DNA of 64,000 nt from Caldicellulosiruptor bescii DSM 6725. GTDB lineage: Bacteria; Bacillota; Thermoanaerobacteria; Caldicellulosiruptorales; Caldicellulosiruptoraceae. Position 1 is the stretch's first letter, and every line of letters starts with the position of its first letter. The DNA lies in NCBI RefSeq assembly GCF_000022325.1, contig NC_012034.1:1444501-1508500 (forward strand), given 5' to 3'. The notes beneath the pieces are model-generated. The model searched no databases and was not told the DNA's origin. It was given only the letters and a program-made list of their open reading frames with translations. Both the position numbers and the translations under genes were made by a program. Below are positions 1-8,721 of the stretch, piece after piece.

Positions 1-119
1 GCGGATACTTTTCAAGTCAAGAAGGGTGTTCAATATACAAGCTAATAAGCAAAAGAGTAATTCAGTTACTTAAAGTTAGAGGAAATTTGGTGAGTTATGA
101 TACTATTCGAATATATTAG
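1..119 (+). CDS. C-terminal tail of an unidentified protein cut by the window edge
   Basis: Frame 3 is open from the left edge to a TAG at 117-119 and encodes about 38 residues (GYFSSQEGCSIYKLISK... ending DTIRIY). The composition is protein-like, but there are no recognisable motifs. It could be the end of a transposase or of another gene whose body lies outside the window. No function can be given, and it may be a chance open frame. Confidence 0.25.
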   Translation, partial: GYFSSQEGCSIYKLISKRVIQLLKVRGNLVSYDTIRIY

Positions 120-154
120 AACTGACAAACAACTATTATTAGTCGCTACTATTA

Positions 155-781
155 TTAATTGTTGCTTGAAAAATCGCTTATGATCCATTTGTTTTTAATT
201 TTCTCAACCAAGAGAACCATTTTTTTAATATCACCATAAGGGTCAGCTGGATTTATGGTGTAAGAGTCTGTGAAGCAGTACACAAAATAAAAATATCCTT
301 TTTTGTACCAAATAACGGTTTGCTTGGGGTCAGCAGGTTCTACCTTATAGTAACAGGTATAAGTATCCTGTGTAGGTTTGGGAAAGAGTATTTTTAGGAC
401 TTTCTCAGATACAAATGAATATATATCTTTGTTTGAAGCAAGGCCAAGGATGCTTTTGCGATTGGCTTCATTTAGCACAGCTTTAATAATTTTATAATGT
501 ACTTGTCTTTCTGCTTTTACTTTACTTATGTTGCTGTCCACAGTTGAGTTGTTTATATTCTTTTCTTCAACAACGGGTAAAACTGAGATGATATCTGCTA
601 TAAATTTCTTTTTGTTTTTTATAATATGAATTCTCTCGGAGCTATTGTCTTCTAGCTTATGCTTATTTAAGATTGTGTCAGCCTTAATGTGAGAGATTTT
701 TAAACTAATACTTAATAATACCAATGATCCAATGAGAATTAAAGAAAATATTACAATTGAACTGCGAAATATTTTTTGCAT
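155..781 (-). CDS. Hypothetical membrane-anchored or exported protein
   Basis: This 208-residue protein starts with a short basic segment and a hydrophobic stretch at about residues 8-28, which is either an uncleaved signal anchor or a signal peptide. The rest is hydrophilic and should lie outside the membrane. The last third contains a compact block (TYTCYYKVEPAD, then VIWYKKGYFYFVYCF) suggesting a small beta-rich domain. I do not recognise the family. The ATG is preceded by a strong AAGGGGG ribosome site. The gene has its own promoter (841-869) and stands apart from its neighbours. It may sense or bind something at the cell surface, but nothing in the sequence shows what. Confidence 0.6.
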   Translation of the reverse strand: MQKIFRSSIVIFSLILIGSLVLLSISLKISHIKADTILNKHKLEDNSSERIHIIKNKKKFIADIISVLPVVEEKNINNSTVDSNISKVKAERQVHYKIIKAVLNEANRKSILGLASNKDIYSFVSEKVLKILFPKPTQDTYTCYYKVEPADPKQTVIWYKKGYFYFVYCFTDSYTINPADPYGDIKKMVLLVEKIKNKWIISDFSSNN

Positions 782-840
782 TTGTTTAATCCCCCTTAAT
801 TTTACTTTGTATTAATTTTTAGAAAACTTAGTTTATAAAC

Positions 841-869
841 ATTGTACCACATATGTAGATGAAATGCAA
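841..869 (-). promoter_or_regulatory. Sigma-A-type promoter for the exported protein at 155-781
   Basis: On the minus strand, TTGCAT (869-864) and TACAAT (846-841) are separated by exactly 17 bases. The start codon lies about 60 bases downstream. Confidence 0.6.
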
Positions 870-930
870 TTCTAAGCAGAAAAAAAGCAAGGACATTTTA
901 AGTGCTAATTCTTTATAACTACAAAAAATA

Positions 931-966
931 AACGGGGTACTCAATTCTTACAATACCCCGTTTTTT
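931..966. terminator. Bidirectional intrinsic terminator
   Basis: AACGGGGTA (931-939) pairs with TACCCCGTT (954-962). T-rich sequence follows on the plus strand, and A-rich sequence precedes, which reads as T-rich on the minus strand. It directly follows the mtnA stop codon, so its likely job is to end the minus-strand mtnP-mtnA transcript. Confidence 0.75.
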
Positions 967-972
967 GACAGA

Positions 973-2001
973 CTACTTTTCTTTGAGTTTTGAAATATTC
1001 TCCTCAAATGGTGGGAAAATAACACCTTTTTCTGTAATTATAGCAGTAATGTTCTCAGCCGGTGTTACATCAAATGCAGGATTAAAAACCTTCGATTCAT
1101 CCGGAACAATCTTTTTACCATTGAAAAATCTTATCTCATCTTCGCTTCTCTCTTCAATAGGAATTTCTGAGCCTGATTTTATATTAAAATCAATGGTTGA
1201 TACTGGTGCTGCAATGTAAAAAGGAATGCCATGATGCTTTGCCAAAACAGAAAGAGAGTAAGTTCCAATCTTGTTTGCTGTATCTCCGTTTAAAGCGATT
1301 CTGTCAGCCCCTACTATAACACAATCAATTTTTCCAAGTTTCATAAGATAACCTGCCATGTTGTCACAAATAACTGTGTTGGGAATACCATCTTCAGAAA
1401 GCTCAAAAGCTGTGAGCCTTGCCCCCTGAAGATACGGCCTGGTCTCATCTACATAAACATGAATATTCTTGCCGGTAAAGTGAGCTTCACGGATGACGCC
1501 AAGTGCAGTTCCATACCCGCCTGTTGCTAAAGCTCCTGCATTGCAGTGAGTAAGGATATTTGCACCCTCTTTTATAAGTGTATTTCCATGCTCACCAATC
1601 TTTTTATTGATACTTTTGTCTTCATCTTCTATTTTCCTTGCCTCATCCAGCAGCAAACTATAAATTTGGCTTTGAGAAAGATTTTTTGCCTCTTCAAAAA
1701 TCTTTTTCATCCTCTCAAGTGCCCAGAAAAGGTTCACAGCAGTGGGTCTTGAGCTCGCAAGATAGTTTATAATCTCATAAATTTTAGTGGACTCCATGTT
1801 CTTTTCAATTATTTCCTTAAAGCCCAATACAACTCCATATGCAGCAACAATTCCAATAAGCGGTGCTCCTCTTATAATCATATCTTTTATTGCTACATAT
1901 ACATCATGATATGTGCTACAAACAAAATACTCTCTTTCAAATGGCAGCTTTCTCTGGTCGAGTACAATGAGCTTATCATTTTCAAACTCAAAGTGTTTCA
2001 T
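973..2001 (-). CDS. mtnA: Methylthioribose-1-phosphate isomerase
   Basis: MtnA converts 5-methylthioribose 1-phosphate to methylthioribulose 1-phosphate in the methionine salvage pathway. The 342-residue protein shows family features: RGAPLIG near the N-terminus, the cysteine in LTHCNAGALATGGYGTALG, the DETRPYLQGARLTA segment and GADRIALNGDTANKIGT with its catalytic aspartate. The ATG at 2001 is preferred over an in-frame GTG at 2019 because GAGGAG sits about 9 bases upstream of the ATG. The GTG would overlap the end of mtnP. The gene follows mtnP by a few bases, so MtnP and MtnA are probably translated from one mRNA. MtnP makes the methylthioribose 1-phosphate that MtnA uses. Confidence 0.93.
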   Translation of the reverse strand: MKHFEFENDKLIVLDQRKLPFEREYFVCSTYHDVYVAIKDMIIRGAPLIGIVAAYGVVLGFKEIIEKNMESTKIYEIINYLASSRPTAVNLFWALERMKKIFEEAKNLSQSQIYSLLLDEARKIEDEDKSINKKIGEHGNTLIKEGANILTHCNAGALATGGYGTALGVIREAHFTGKNIHVYVDETRPYLQGARLTAFELSEDGIPNTVICDNMAGYLMKLGKIDCVIVGADRIALNGDTANKIGTYSLSVLAKHHGIPFYIAAPVSTIDFNIKSGSEIPIEERSEDEIRFFNGKKIVPDESKVFNPAFDVTPAENITAIITEKGVIFPPFEENISKLKEK

Positions 2002-2008
2002 TTTCTTC

Positions 2009-2782
2009 TTACTCCTCACAAATATAGTCTACATCAATCTTTTCAATCATCTTGTAAATGAGTTTTTTTACTTTGTCATTGTTTTCTCTAAAGACTCTGT
2101 AAACTTCTTCTTCAGTTACAGGCTTTATATCATCTCTTCCTTCAAGTCCTGCGTCATAGTCTGTAATAAGGGATATATTCACATAACAGATACCAAGCTC
2201 TTTTGCAAGAATTATTTCTGGATACTGTGTCATATTGATAACATCCCAGCCCATAGTCGAAAACCATCTGCTCTCAGCAGTTGTGGAAAATCTCGGACCT
2301 TGTATTACAACAACTGTCCCCTTTTCATGCACAGTAATTCCAAGCTCTTTTGCAGACTCAATTGCAATTTTTCTCAAATATTCACAGTACGGCTTTGCGG
2401 CAGATATGTGCCTTACTTCAGGTCCTTCAAAGAATGTGTCTTTCCTTCCCCATGTCCTATCAACAAACTGGTCACACACAACAAAGTCACCAGGTTTTAT
2501 CTCAGGCTTTAAGCTTCCTGACGCTGTTGGTCCAATTATCTTTTTGACTCCAAGCATCTTCATTGCCCAAATATTTGCTCTGTATGGAATTAAGTGAGGA
2601 GGATATTGATGTTTTTTGCCATGACGGGGTAGAAAAGCTACTTTTTTGCCTGCAATCTCAACCAAAGAGATTTTGTCGCTTGGTTTTCCATATGGTGTTT
2701 CAAGTTCTATCTCTTCAACATTGTCTTCTAAAGAATAAAAACCCGAACCGCCAAAGACCCCTATATCAGCTCTGTATTCCAT
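2009..2782 (-). CDS. mtnP: S-methyl-5'-thioadenosine phosphorylase
   Basis: MtnP splits methylthioadenosine with phosphate into adenine and methylthioribose 1-phosphate, the first step of methionine salvage from polyamine or SAM by-products. The 257-residue product belongs to the PNP/MTAP family. It shows GGSGFYSL at the N-terminus, the phosphate-binding PRHGKKHQYPPH segment and the substrate-site NMTQYPEIILAKELGICYVNISLITDYD. The NMT(Q/G) signature favours methylthioadenosine or a related nucleoside as substrate, so use as a general purine phosphorylase cannot be ruled out. The ATG has a TTGGAGG ribosome site. It is the first gene of a two-gene operon with mtnA and has a clear promoter (2827-2855). 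Confidence 0.92.
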   Translation of the reverse strand: MEYRADIGVFGGSGFYSLEDNVEEIELETPYGKPSDKISLVEIAGKKVAFLPRHGKKHQYPPHLIPYRANIWAMKMLGVKKIIGPTASGSLKPEIKPGDFVVCDQFVDRTWGRKDTFFEGPEVRHISAAKPYCEYLRKIAIESAKELGITVHEKGTVVVIQGPRFSTTAESRWFSTMGWDVINMTQYPEIILAKELGICYVNISLITDYDAGLEGRDDIKPVTEEEVYRVFRENNDKVKKLIYKMIEKIDVDYICEE

Positions 2783-2826
2783 CTTTTCTTACCTCCAAGA
2801 ATTAAAAACTTTTGCATTTCAAAAAA

Positions 2827-2855
2827 ATTATATAAATAAAATGTGCAAAAATCAA
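2827..2855 (-). promoter_or_regulatory. Promoter of the mtnP-mtnA operon
   Basis: Minus-strand TTGATT (2855-2850) and TATAAT (2832-2827) are separated by 17 bases. Imperfect half-sites TTTTGCA and TGCAAAA flank the -10, at about 2811-2817 and 2844-2850, and could bind a regulator. No SAM riboswitch-like structure was seen in the short leader. Confidence 0.6.
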
Positions 2856-2880
2856 CAAAATAATTTATTGAGAAGGTGAG

Positions 2881-3162
2881 ATGATGTCAAGAGACGAATT
2901 TGAAGAAAAGTTAAATGATTTTATCTTAAAACTTGAAAGGATGAATTTTAGTTACTATATAGAATATTTGAAAAACCCAAAGAAGATAATTTTTACAAAC
3001 TTTTTATCGGGTGCTGCACGGGGATTTGGAACAGCTTTTGGCTTTTCTATTTTGGGTGCTCTTCTTTTATATATACTTAACGCTATCGTAAAGTATAACC
3101 TTCCTGTAATTGGCCGATATATTGCTGAAATATTGAAATTTGTAAAGTTTTATATGCATTAA
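2881..3162 (+). CDS. Small membrane protein, DUF5665-like
   Basis: This 93-residue protein has an amphipathic N-terminal half and one or two hydrophobic segments (about residues 38-70). They contain the glycine-rich pattern NFLSGAARGFGTAFGFSILGALLLYIL that I associate with the DUF5665 family of Firmicutes. The function of that family is not known to me. The ORF begins ATGATG directly after AAGGTGAG, so the second ATG (2884) has the better spacing. It is followed 29 bases later by the zinc-finger gene, so the two may be cotranscribed. Confidence 0.6.
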   Translation: MMSRDEFEEKLNDFILKLERMNFSYYIEYLKNPKKIIFTNFLSGAARGFGTAFGFSILGALLLYILNAIVKYNLPVIGRYIAEILKFVKFYMH

Positions 3163-3191
3163 AAAAACTTCAGTAAAAGGAGAGATTAATA

Positions 3192-3809
3192 TTGCAGCCA
3201 GCTGAAATTGAAATGCTGAAAAAATTGCTTTTAGAGAAAAAATCTGAAGTAGAAGAGTATTTAAAAAATACTAAAGAAAATCAGGTTGCAAACTTTAGCT
3301 CACTCTATTCAAATGAGGTGTCAAACTATGACAATCATCCAGCTGACATTGCATCAGACCTATTTGAAGCGGAAAAGAACATGAGCTTTAAAGCTGACAT
3401 GAAAAGAAAACTTGAGCTGATTGAAAAAGCACTCTCCAAAATTGAAAAGGGAAACTTTGGCTACTGTATGTCCTGCAAAAAAGAAATTCCTATAGAAAGG
3501 CTTTTGGCAATCCCTTATACAGAATTTTGTATAGAGTGCCAGAAAGATATAGAAAATCAAGAAAATTATCAAACAGACCAAAGACCAATCGAAGAAAAGG
3601 TGCTGGGCAAACCATTCAATGACATGTTTCCAAGTCAAGGTGAAGAAGAGCATGATGGTACAGATATGTGGAGCATACTTGAGATGCATTCAACAAGCAA
3701 CGGTCCTCAAGATGAAGTAGTATCTGATGGAAAAAATTACTACAAGAATATAAACGATATTGATGATAGTGTTGAAGAAATAGATAAAATTTCTAAAGAT
3801 AATTTTTAA
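3192..3809 (+). CDS. TraR/DksA-type C4 zinc-finger protein (YteA-like)
   Basis: This 205-residue protein starts at TTG with an AAAGGAGAG site upstream. It has a coiled-coil N-terminal half (about residues 1-90, with NHPADIASDLFEAEKNMS) and a C4 zinc finger CMSCKKEIP...FCIECQ at about residues 95-118. A long acidic C-terminal tail follows. This arrangement matches the DksA/TraR fold, and the NHPAD motif is typical of the Firmicute YteA branch linked to sporulation or general stress. DksA proteins bind the RNA polymerase secondary channel. Whether this branch does so is not known, so a regulatory role is an inference. Confidence 0.8.
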   Translation: MQPAEIEMLKKLLLEKKSEVEEYLKNTKENQVANFSSLYSNEVSNYDNHPADIASDLFEAEKNMSFKADMKRKLELIEKALSKIEKGNFGYCMSCKKEIPIERLLAIPYTEFCIECQKDIENQENYQTDQRPIEEKVLGKPFNDMFPSQGEEEHDGTDMWSILEMHSTSNGPQDEVVSDGKNYYKNINDIDDSVEEIDKISKDNF

Positions 3810-3873
3810 AAGAGACTAAAACTAACTAACTTTTAGTTAACACTAATGAATTACCAAAAAAACTATATAGTTA

Positions 3874-3901
3874 TTGACAAGACTTTTATAATTATTATAG
3901 A
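3874..3901 (+). promoter_or_regulatory. Promoter of the large toxin gene
   Basis: TTGACA (3874-3879) and TATAGA (3896-3901) are separated by 16 bases. The start codon lies 45 bases downstream with a TATGGAGGG ribosome site. The promoter at 10630-10657 has the same spacing and the same -10 hexamer. Confidence 0.6.
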
Positions 3902-3946
3902 ATATTCACAAGATTATTCAAATTTTTAGAGTATGGAGGGTTTTAT

Positions 3947-6900
3947 ATGAGGTATTTAAAGAAATTTATTTCTTTGTTGGTTGTATTCTTATTTACTATC
4001 AACCTTTTTTTTCCTTACTTTGTCAAATCAGATAATTTATCATCGAGTGATGCATCAGTATTTCAAACCTCGCAAAACTTTTCTCAAATCCAAAATCCCC
4101 GTGAACTTTTACAAATTCAAATTAAAAAAATTTCTACTCTCCCTGAATTATTTTATGACTTAAAACCATCTCATGGGGAAAAAGTCAAAAAGATATCAAT
4201 TTATTTAACAAAAGCCATAAATTACTTTGATAGCGACACGACGATTACTAATTCAGACTTTTTTGATTGCATTGAGAAGGCTGTAAGGCAGCTTGAATTT
4301 TATCAAAAGCACAGTAACTTTAAAAAACATTATGATTCAACTTTAGAAGAAATTAAACTAAATCTAATTGCAGTAACAAGAATAGTTACAGAAAATCTAA
4401 AAATAGTTTGTGAAAATAATCAAGGTATATTTACCCAAAAACAAAAGAAAGAACTTTTAAAAGCAATTGAAGAGTTTAATAAAGGTGTTGAATTTGAAGG
4501 CAAAAAGAACAATGAACAAGCTATTCATTTTTATCGAAAAGCATGGGGACAGTTAAATGAACTTAATATTGCTATTTTAAAGCTTCAGGATAAAGATAAT
4601 GATAAATGTCCAGATTTTTTAGAAGAAAAGTTTGGTCTTAAAACAAATAAATTAGACACCGATGGAGACAATCTTTCTGACTTTTTTGAAATATTAAAAC
4701 TTTTTAACCTTACAGATGGAAAATCAATTGATACTGATAAAGATGGTATACCAGACTGGCAAGAAGATCCTGATGAAGACAAGTTAACTAATATAGATGA
4801 ACAAAAATACAATACTGACCCGCTTTTGCCAGACACAGATAACGATGGTTTAGATGACTATTTTGAAATATTTACATTTAAAAGTTCTCCTTTGAAATTT
4901 GACACAGATGAAGATGGACTGAGCGACAAAAGTGAATACTTATTAGGAATTGATCCTAATAATCCTGATTGTGATGCTGATGGTTTACTTGACGGACTTG
5001 AGGAATATAAGCAAACCTTTAAAGACGATCAGACTGGAACAAAAGTAGAAATTGTTGCAGAAGGGGACATTTCATCCTTTGTTGAAATAAACAATCTAAA
5101 AGACGAAGAAGTATTTTCTGAAATTTACGGAATAGTTTCAACACCAGTTGATATTGAAGTATATGCACCTTTTAAAGAAGCGACAGTATTTATACCAATT
5201 GATACAAGCAAAATCCCAAATCAAGATTTTCAAAATGTAAAAATGTTTTATCTTGATGAAGATTTGATGACTTTTGTTCCACTTGACGAACAAGGTGTTG
5301 ATCCTGTAAACAAAGTGGTATGGGCAAAAACAAACCATTTTACAACGTTTGTATTATTTTATATCCCAACATGGAAAGCAATTTGGGAGGTTCCAATAAA
5401 TAAAGGCGAAAGAGAAATAAATCAACAAGTCAATTATATAGACCTTGTATTTGTGTTAGATTCATCTGGCAGCATGAGCTGGAATGATCCAAACGGTTAT
5501 AGAAAAATTGCCGCAAAATCATTTGTTGATGCCTTGATACAAGGGGATAGAGCAGCTGTTGTCGATTTCGATAATTTTGGTTATTTACTACAGCCTTTAA
5601 CGACTGATTTTCAAGCCGTAAAAAATGCAATTGACAGGATTGATAGCTGGGGCGGAACAAACATTGCAGAAGGTATTAGAATTGCAAACCAGCAATTAAT
5701 TTCTCGTAGTTCTGAGGATAGAATAAAAGTAATTATACTTTTAACAGATGGTGAAGGATATTACGACAATAATCTCACAACTGAAGCAAAAAACAATGGT
5801 ATAACAATATATACTATAGGTTTAGGAACCAGCGTTGACGAAAATCTTTTGAGAGATATAGCAACCCAAACAGGAGGCATGTATTTTCCTGTATCTTCTG
5901 CTTCTCAACTACCACAAGTGTTCAAGCGAATAACTGAAATAGTTACAGAACCAATTGATACAGACGAAGATGGTATTCCAGATTCTGTTGAAATTTCAGG
6001 TGCACGAACAGGTCTTGGAACAATTGTATATTCTGATCCATCAAATCCTGATACAGATGGAGATGGAATTTTAGATGGCTTAGAAATTGGACCATTGGTT
6101 TGTGCAGCAAACGGGTATTATTACAAAGCAACAAGTGATCCGAAAAAATGTGACAGCGACAATGACGGACTTTCTGATGCGGAAGAAGATGAACTGGGAA
6201 CAAAGATAAATCTTGCAGATACCGATAAAGATGGTTTGACTGATGGAAATGAAATTAGCATGGGGTATTCACCCCTTCATAAAAATTATGATGGCGATTC
6301 ATATCCTGACAAACAAGAATTCGAAAAAGGACTTGATCCTTATCTTTATGATAAAACTTGGTATGAACATATCAAAGACATCTTAGCTGGTGCAACTTGC
6401 GGCGATGCAGGTGAGATTTTAGTTCGACATGGACTTTTAGCAGAAAGAACTCTAAAATCATTCGGATATTTAATTGGTCAAATAGCTTCTGGATTTATAC
6501 CATTTTCAGATATAAGAGATGCTGTAGCAAGTTTGGCAAAATTAGATTTTGCTGGAGTATTAACGAATTTAATTGGCTTTATCCCTGGTGTAGGAGACTG
6601 TGCTGATATTGCAAGAACACTTACAAAATTTATTAGTTTTGGTGATGAATGCATAAGCATCGTAGCAAGGTTTATTGTTCATAAGTTTGATGAATGGCAA
6701 AATGTCTTTAGAAATTTCCTGTTATCTCCTGTGTTTGCTCTTTTATGCAAAGGACAAGACAATTTTGATGTTGCAAAAAAAGTCGTAAATGGAGATTATG
6801 ATAAACCTTTGAAGGCTGTCTCTGAATTTGCTCAGCACAATAATTTTGATGAAATTGCATCAATTATAAAAAATAGCAAAGTCAAATTTTCTATAACTCA

Positions 6901-7513
6901 AGATATAAAATTGGAAAATGCTAATAGTATCATAGCAAGAGCAAAAGAATATGTAAGTAAAGCAGGACTAAAAAGTGCAAATGCTTTAGCTGAAAGAATT
7001 GCTGTTGAAGCTGCATATGAATATTATACTAAGTTAGGCTATAAATGTATATACAAAGCAAAACACGGTGTTAAAGGACCAGATTTAATTTTTGTTACAA
7101 ATACACAGCCAAGAGAATATCTAATAGTAGAAGCGAAAGGTGCTTTGGAAAACTCAAAATATCCGACAGTAGGAGAAAGCAGGCTGTTTAGCAATGTTTA
7201 TAATCCCGAAACAAGAACAAAAGAAAGATTAGCCCAGCTATCTTTTGATTGGCTTTCGACAAATTCTAAAAGATACTTATATAAAGTAGAAGAAGGCATG
7301 AAAGAACTGCTTGATAAAGATGCTGCTAAAATAGAATTTGAGGAGTTTAAAAAATTCATAGAAGATAAAGGAACCTATAGAGCAGCACTGTTTTATGCTT
7401 CGCAGAATCAAAAGATTAGATGGGATGGCGGATTTGGTAAATACTTAACAGAAATTTTAAAGAATGATGAAAACATAGCATCGTTCGAAATGGTAAAGAT
7501 GATATTGAAATAA
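3947..7513 (+). CDS. Large secreted polymorphic-toxin-like protein: Ca-binding repeats, vWA domain, PD-(D/E)XK-type nuclease-like C-terminus
   Basis: The 1188-residue product begins with a signal peptide (about residues 1-28, basic then strongly hydrophobic). Domains in order: a helical region to about 215; a first block of calcium-binding thrombospondin-3/dockerin-like repeats (DTDGDNLSD, DTDKDGIPD, DTDNDGLDD, DTDEDGLSD) at about 218-345; a von Willebrand A domain from about 498 with the metal site DSSGS and later TDGEG; a second repeat block at about 674-800; a helical pre-toxin-like stretch with GFIPGVGDCADI at about 885; and a C-terminal domain of about 200 residues. In that last domain, D1046 (GPDLIF) and E1062-A-K1064 form a D...ExK pattern as in PD-(D/E)XK nucleases. 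By position it is the toxic tip. The tail-linked immunity genes downstream support a polymorphic toxin. DNase or RNase activity is inferred from motif spacing only. The absence of a sorting motif suggests release or non-covalent display. Confidence 0.72.
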   Translation: MRYLKKFISLLVVFLFTINLFFPYFVKSDNLSSSDASVFQTSQNFSQIQNPRELLQIQIKKISTLPELFYDLKPSHGEKVKKISIYLTKAINYFDSDTTITNSDFFDCIEKAVRQLEFYQKHSNFKKHYDSTLEEIKLNLIAVTRIVTENLKIVCENNQGIFTQKQKKELLKAIEEFNKGVEFEGKKNNEQAIHFYRKAWGQLNELNIAILKLQDKDNDKCPDFLEEKFGLKTNKLDTDGDNLSDFFEILKLFNLTDGKSIDTDKDGIPDWQEDPDEDKLTNIDEQKYNTDPLLPDTDNDGLDDYFEIFTFKSSPLKFDTDEDGLSDKSEYLLGIDPNNPDCDADGLLDGLEEYKQTFKDDQTGTKVEIVAEGDISSFVEINNLKDEEVFSEIYGIVSTPVDIEVYAPFKEATVFIPIDTSKIPNQDFQNVKMFYLDEDLMTFVPLDEQGVDPVNKVVWAKTNHFTTFVLFYIPTWKAIWEVPINKGEREINQQVNYIDLVFVLDSSGSMSWNDPNGYRKIAAKSFVDALIQGDRAAVVDFDNFGYLLQPLTTDFQAVKNAIDRIDSWGGTNIAEGIRIANQQLISRSSEDRIKVIILLTDGEGYYDNNLTTEAKNNGITIYTIGLGTSVDENLLRDIATQTGGMYFPVSSASQLPQVFKRITEIVTEPIDTDEDGIPDSVEISGARTGLGTIVYSDPSNPDTDGDGILDGLEIGPLVCAANGYYYKATSDPKKCDSDNDGLSDAEEDELGTKINLADTDKDGLTDGNEISMGYSPLHKNYDGDSYPDKQEFEKGLDPYLYDKTWYEHIKDILAGATCGDAGEILVRHGLLAERTLKSFGYLIGQIASGFIPFSDIRDAVASLAKLDFAGVLTNLIGFIPGVGDCADIARTLTKFISFGDECISIVARFIVHKFDEWQNVFRNFLLSPVFALLCKGQDNFDVAKKVVNGDYDKPLKAVSEFAQHNNFDEIASIIKNSKVKFSITQDIKLENANSIIARAKEYVSKAGLKSANALAERIAVEAAYEYYTKLGYKCIYKAKHGVKGPDLIFVTNTQPREYLIVEAKGALENSKYPTVGESRLFSNVYNPETRTKERLAQLSFDWLSTNSKRYLYKVEEGMKELLDKDAAKIEFEEFKKFIEDKGTYRAALFYASQNQKIRWDGGFGKYLTEILKNDENIASFEMVKMILK

Positions 7514-7530
7514 AGTAGAATTGTTATCAA

Positions 7531-7546
7531 GGGCGGGAAGGGTGGG
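7531..7546 (+). other. G-quadruplex-type motif before immunity gene 1
   Basis: GGGCGGGAAGGGTGGG, four G3 tracts with loops of 1, 2 and 1 bases, lies between the toxin stop codon and immunity gene 1, about 31 bases before its start. It is striking in such AT-rich DNA and would be in the sense strand of the mRNA. Confidence 0.7.
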
Positions 7547-7577
7547 AAAATTTTAAATGTTTTAGAGGTGAAAAATA

Positions 7578-8318
7578 ATGGCTGAGTGGTGGGAAATTAA
7601 GCTCAATCCTAAAAAACTTAAGAAATTGTTGAATGATGAATTAGTAAGAATAGAGGATGATGCAAAGTATGGTTATGTATTTTATTTCAGAGTTTTAGCA
7701 GCAGGAAGGTATTACATGTATCTTGGAGATTTTGAAGAGGGGAAAAAGTATATTTTGAAAGCTATTGAAGCTAAGAAAAAAGATATTGATACTGCTATCA
7801 AAGAACGTGGCTATGAGAGTGAAGCAGTAGCAAGACAAAAGGTGAAATTAGCCAAAGCATACAGGTGGATAGGAGAGATTGAGAAACTAAAGCAGGAATG
7901 TCTTGAGGCTGCTAACATTTTCAGAAAAATATATGAAGAAGGGAAAAAAATTAATAGAAGTTTAGTGTTATATCCTGATAGCAGCCGTGACTTTTATGTT
8001 GCATGGTCAGCAGCTGAATATTATCTTGGTAACTATCAAATGGCTGTGGATGTTAAAAAAATCTATGCAAAGAATACATTTGGGATTGTTTCTTCTGGTC
8101 TTGCAGAGTATATATTGAAAAACGATGCGCAGGCACTAAAAAATCAAATAAAAATTCTTGTTGAAGGTATAATAGAATTTAGATGTGAACCTGATTATGA
8201 TGAGAACGTATATGACCCATGGCACTGGTATGAAGAAGCAAAGAAGATAGCTGGTCTACCTGGCATCTTTAGCTTATTCGACCCTTCTCCTCCTATTCTG
8301 CCAATACAAGAAGACTAA
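7578..8318 (+). CDS. Putative immunity protein, copy 1 (TPR-like helical)
   Basis: This 246-residue protein without signal peptide or membrane segment should be cytoplasmic. It is helical, with three stretches resembling tetratricopeptide repeats: YYMYLGDFEEGKKYILKAIE (about 48-67), AYRWIGEIEKLKQECLEAANIF (about 94-115) and AAEYYLGNYQMAVDVKKIY (about 145-163). It ends in a tryptophan- and proline-rich tail (DPWHWYEEAKKIAGLPG). The ATG has a GAGGTG site. Its place 64 bases after a toxin stop codon, and its co-duplication with the toxin tail, are the grounds for calling it an immunity protein. No sequence family was recognised with confidence. Copy 1 differs from copies 2 and 3 at a few spots, for example FYFRV instead of HAFKV. 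Confidence 0.65.
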   Translation: MAEWWEIKLNPKKLKKLLNDELVRIEDDAKYGYVFYFRVLAAGRYYMYLGDFEEGKKYILKAIEAKKKDIDTAIKERGYESEAVARQKVKLAKAYRWIGEIEKLKQECLEAANIFRKIYEEGKKINRSLVLYPDSSRDFYVAWSAAEYYLGNYQMAVDVKKIYAKNTFGIVSSGLAEYILKNDAQALKNQIKILVEGIIEFRCEPDYDENVYDPWHWYEEAKKIAGLPGIFSLFDPSPPILPIQED

Positions 8319-8331
8319 AAGATAAAATTTA

Positions 8332-8655
8332 TTTAGCAATGTTTATAATCCCGAAACAAGAACAAAAGAAAGATTAGCCCAGCTATCTTTTGATTGGCTT
8401 TCGACAAATTCTGAAAGGTATTTAAATAAGGTAAAAGAAGGCATGAAAGAACTGCTTGATAAAGATGCTGCTAAAATAGAATTTGAGGAGTTTAAAAAAT
8501 TCATAGAAGATAAAGGAACCTATAGAGCAGCACTGTTTTATGCTTCGCAGAATCAAAAGATTAGATGGGATGGCGGATTTAATAAGTTTTTAAAAGAGAT
8601 TTTGGTTAGAGACAAAAACATAACATCATTTGAGATGGTAAAAATGATTTTATAG
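8332..8655 (+). pseudogene. Orphan toxin tail, copy 1
   Basis: An open frame of 107 codons matches residues 1081-1188 of the large toxin, nearly identical through the WDGGF motif. It then diverges: FNKFLKEILVRDKNITSF instead of FGKYLTEILKNDENIASF. A TAA lies a few codons upstream in frame, and there is no start codon or ribosome site at its beginning. Translation could start only at the internal ATG (8443), giving 70 residues. The copy lacks D1046, E1062 and K1064, so it cannot be an active nuclease by itself. It looks like a by-product of tandem duplication, but could serve as a donor for recombination into the toxin 3' end. Confidence 0.8.
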
Positions 8656-8673
8656 ATTTTAAGCTAAACTTTA

Positions 8674-8691
8674 GGGTGGGAAGGGACCGGG
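8674..8691 (+). other. G-quadruplex-type motif before immunity gene 2
   Basis: GGGTGGGAAGGGACCGGG has four G3 tracts with loops of 1, 2 and 3 bases, 30 bases before the start of immunity gene 2. The loops differ from the copy at 7531, yet the four tracts are kept. Confidence 0.7.
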
Positions 8692-8721
8692 AAATTTTAA
8701 ATGTTTTTGAGGTGAAAAATA

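Noticed and set aside
8443..8655. 70-codon ORFs starting at the internal ATG of the orphan toxin tails as real genes
   Set aside because: The same ATG is internal in the full toxin, has no ribosome site upstream, and the piece lacks the nuclease motif.
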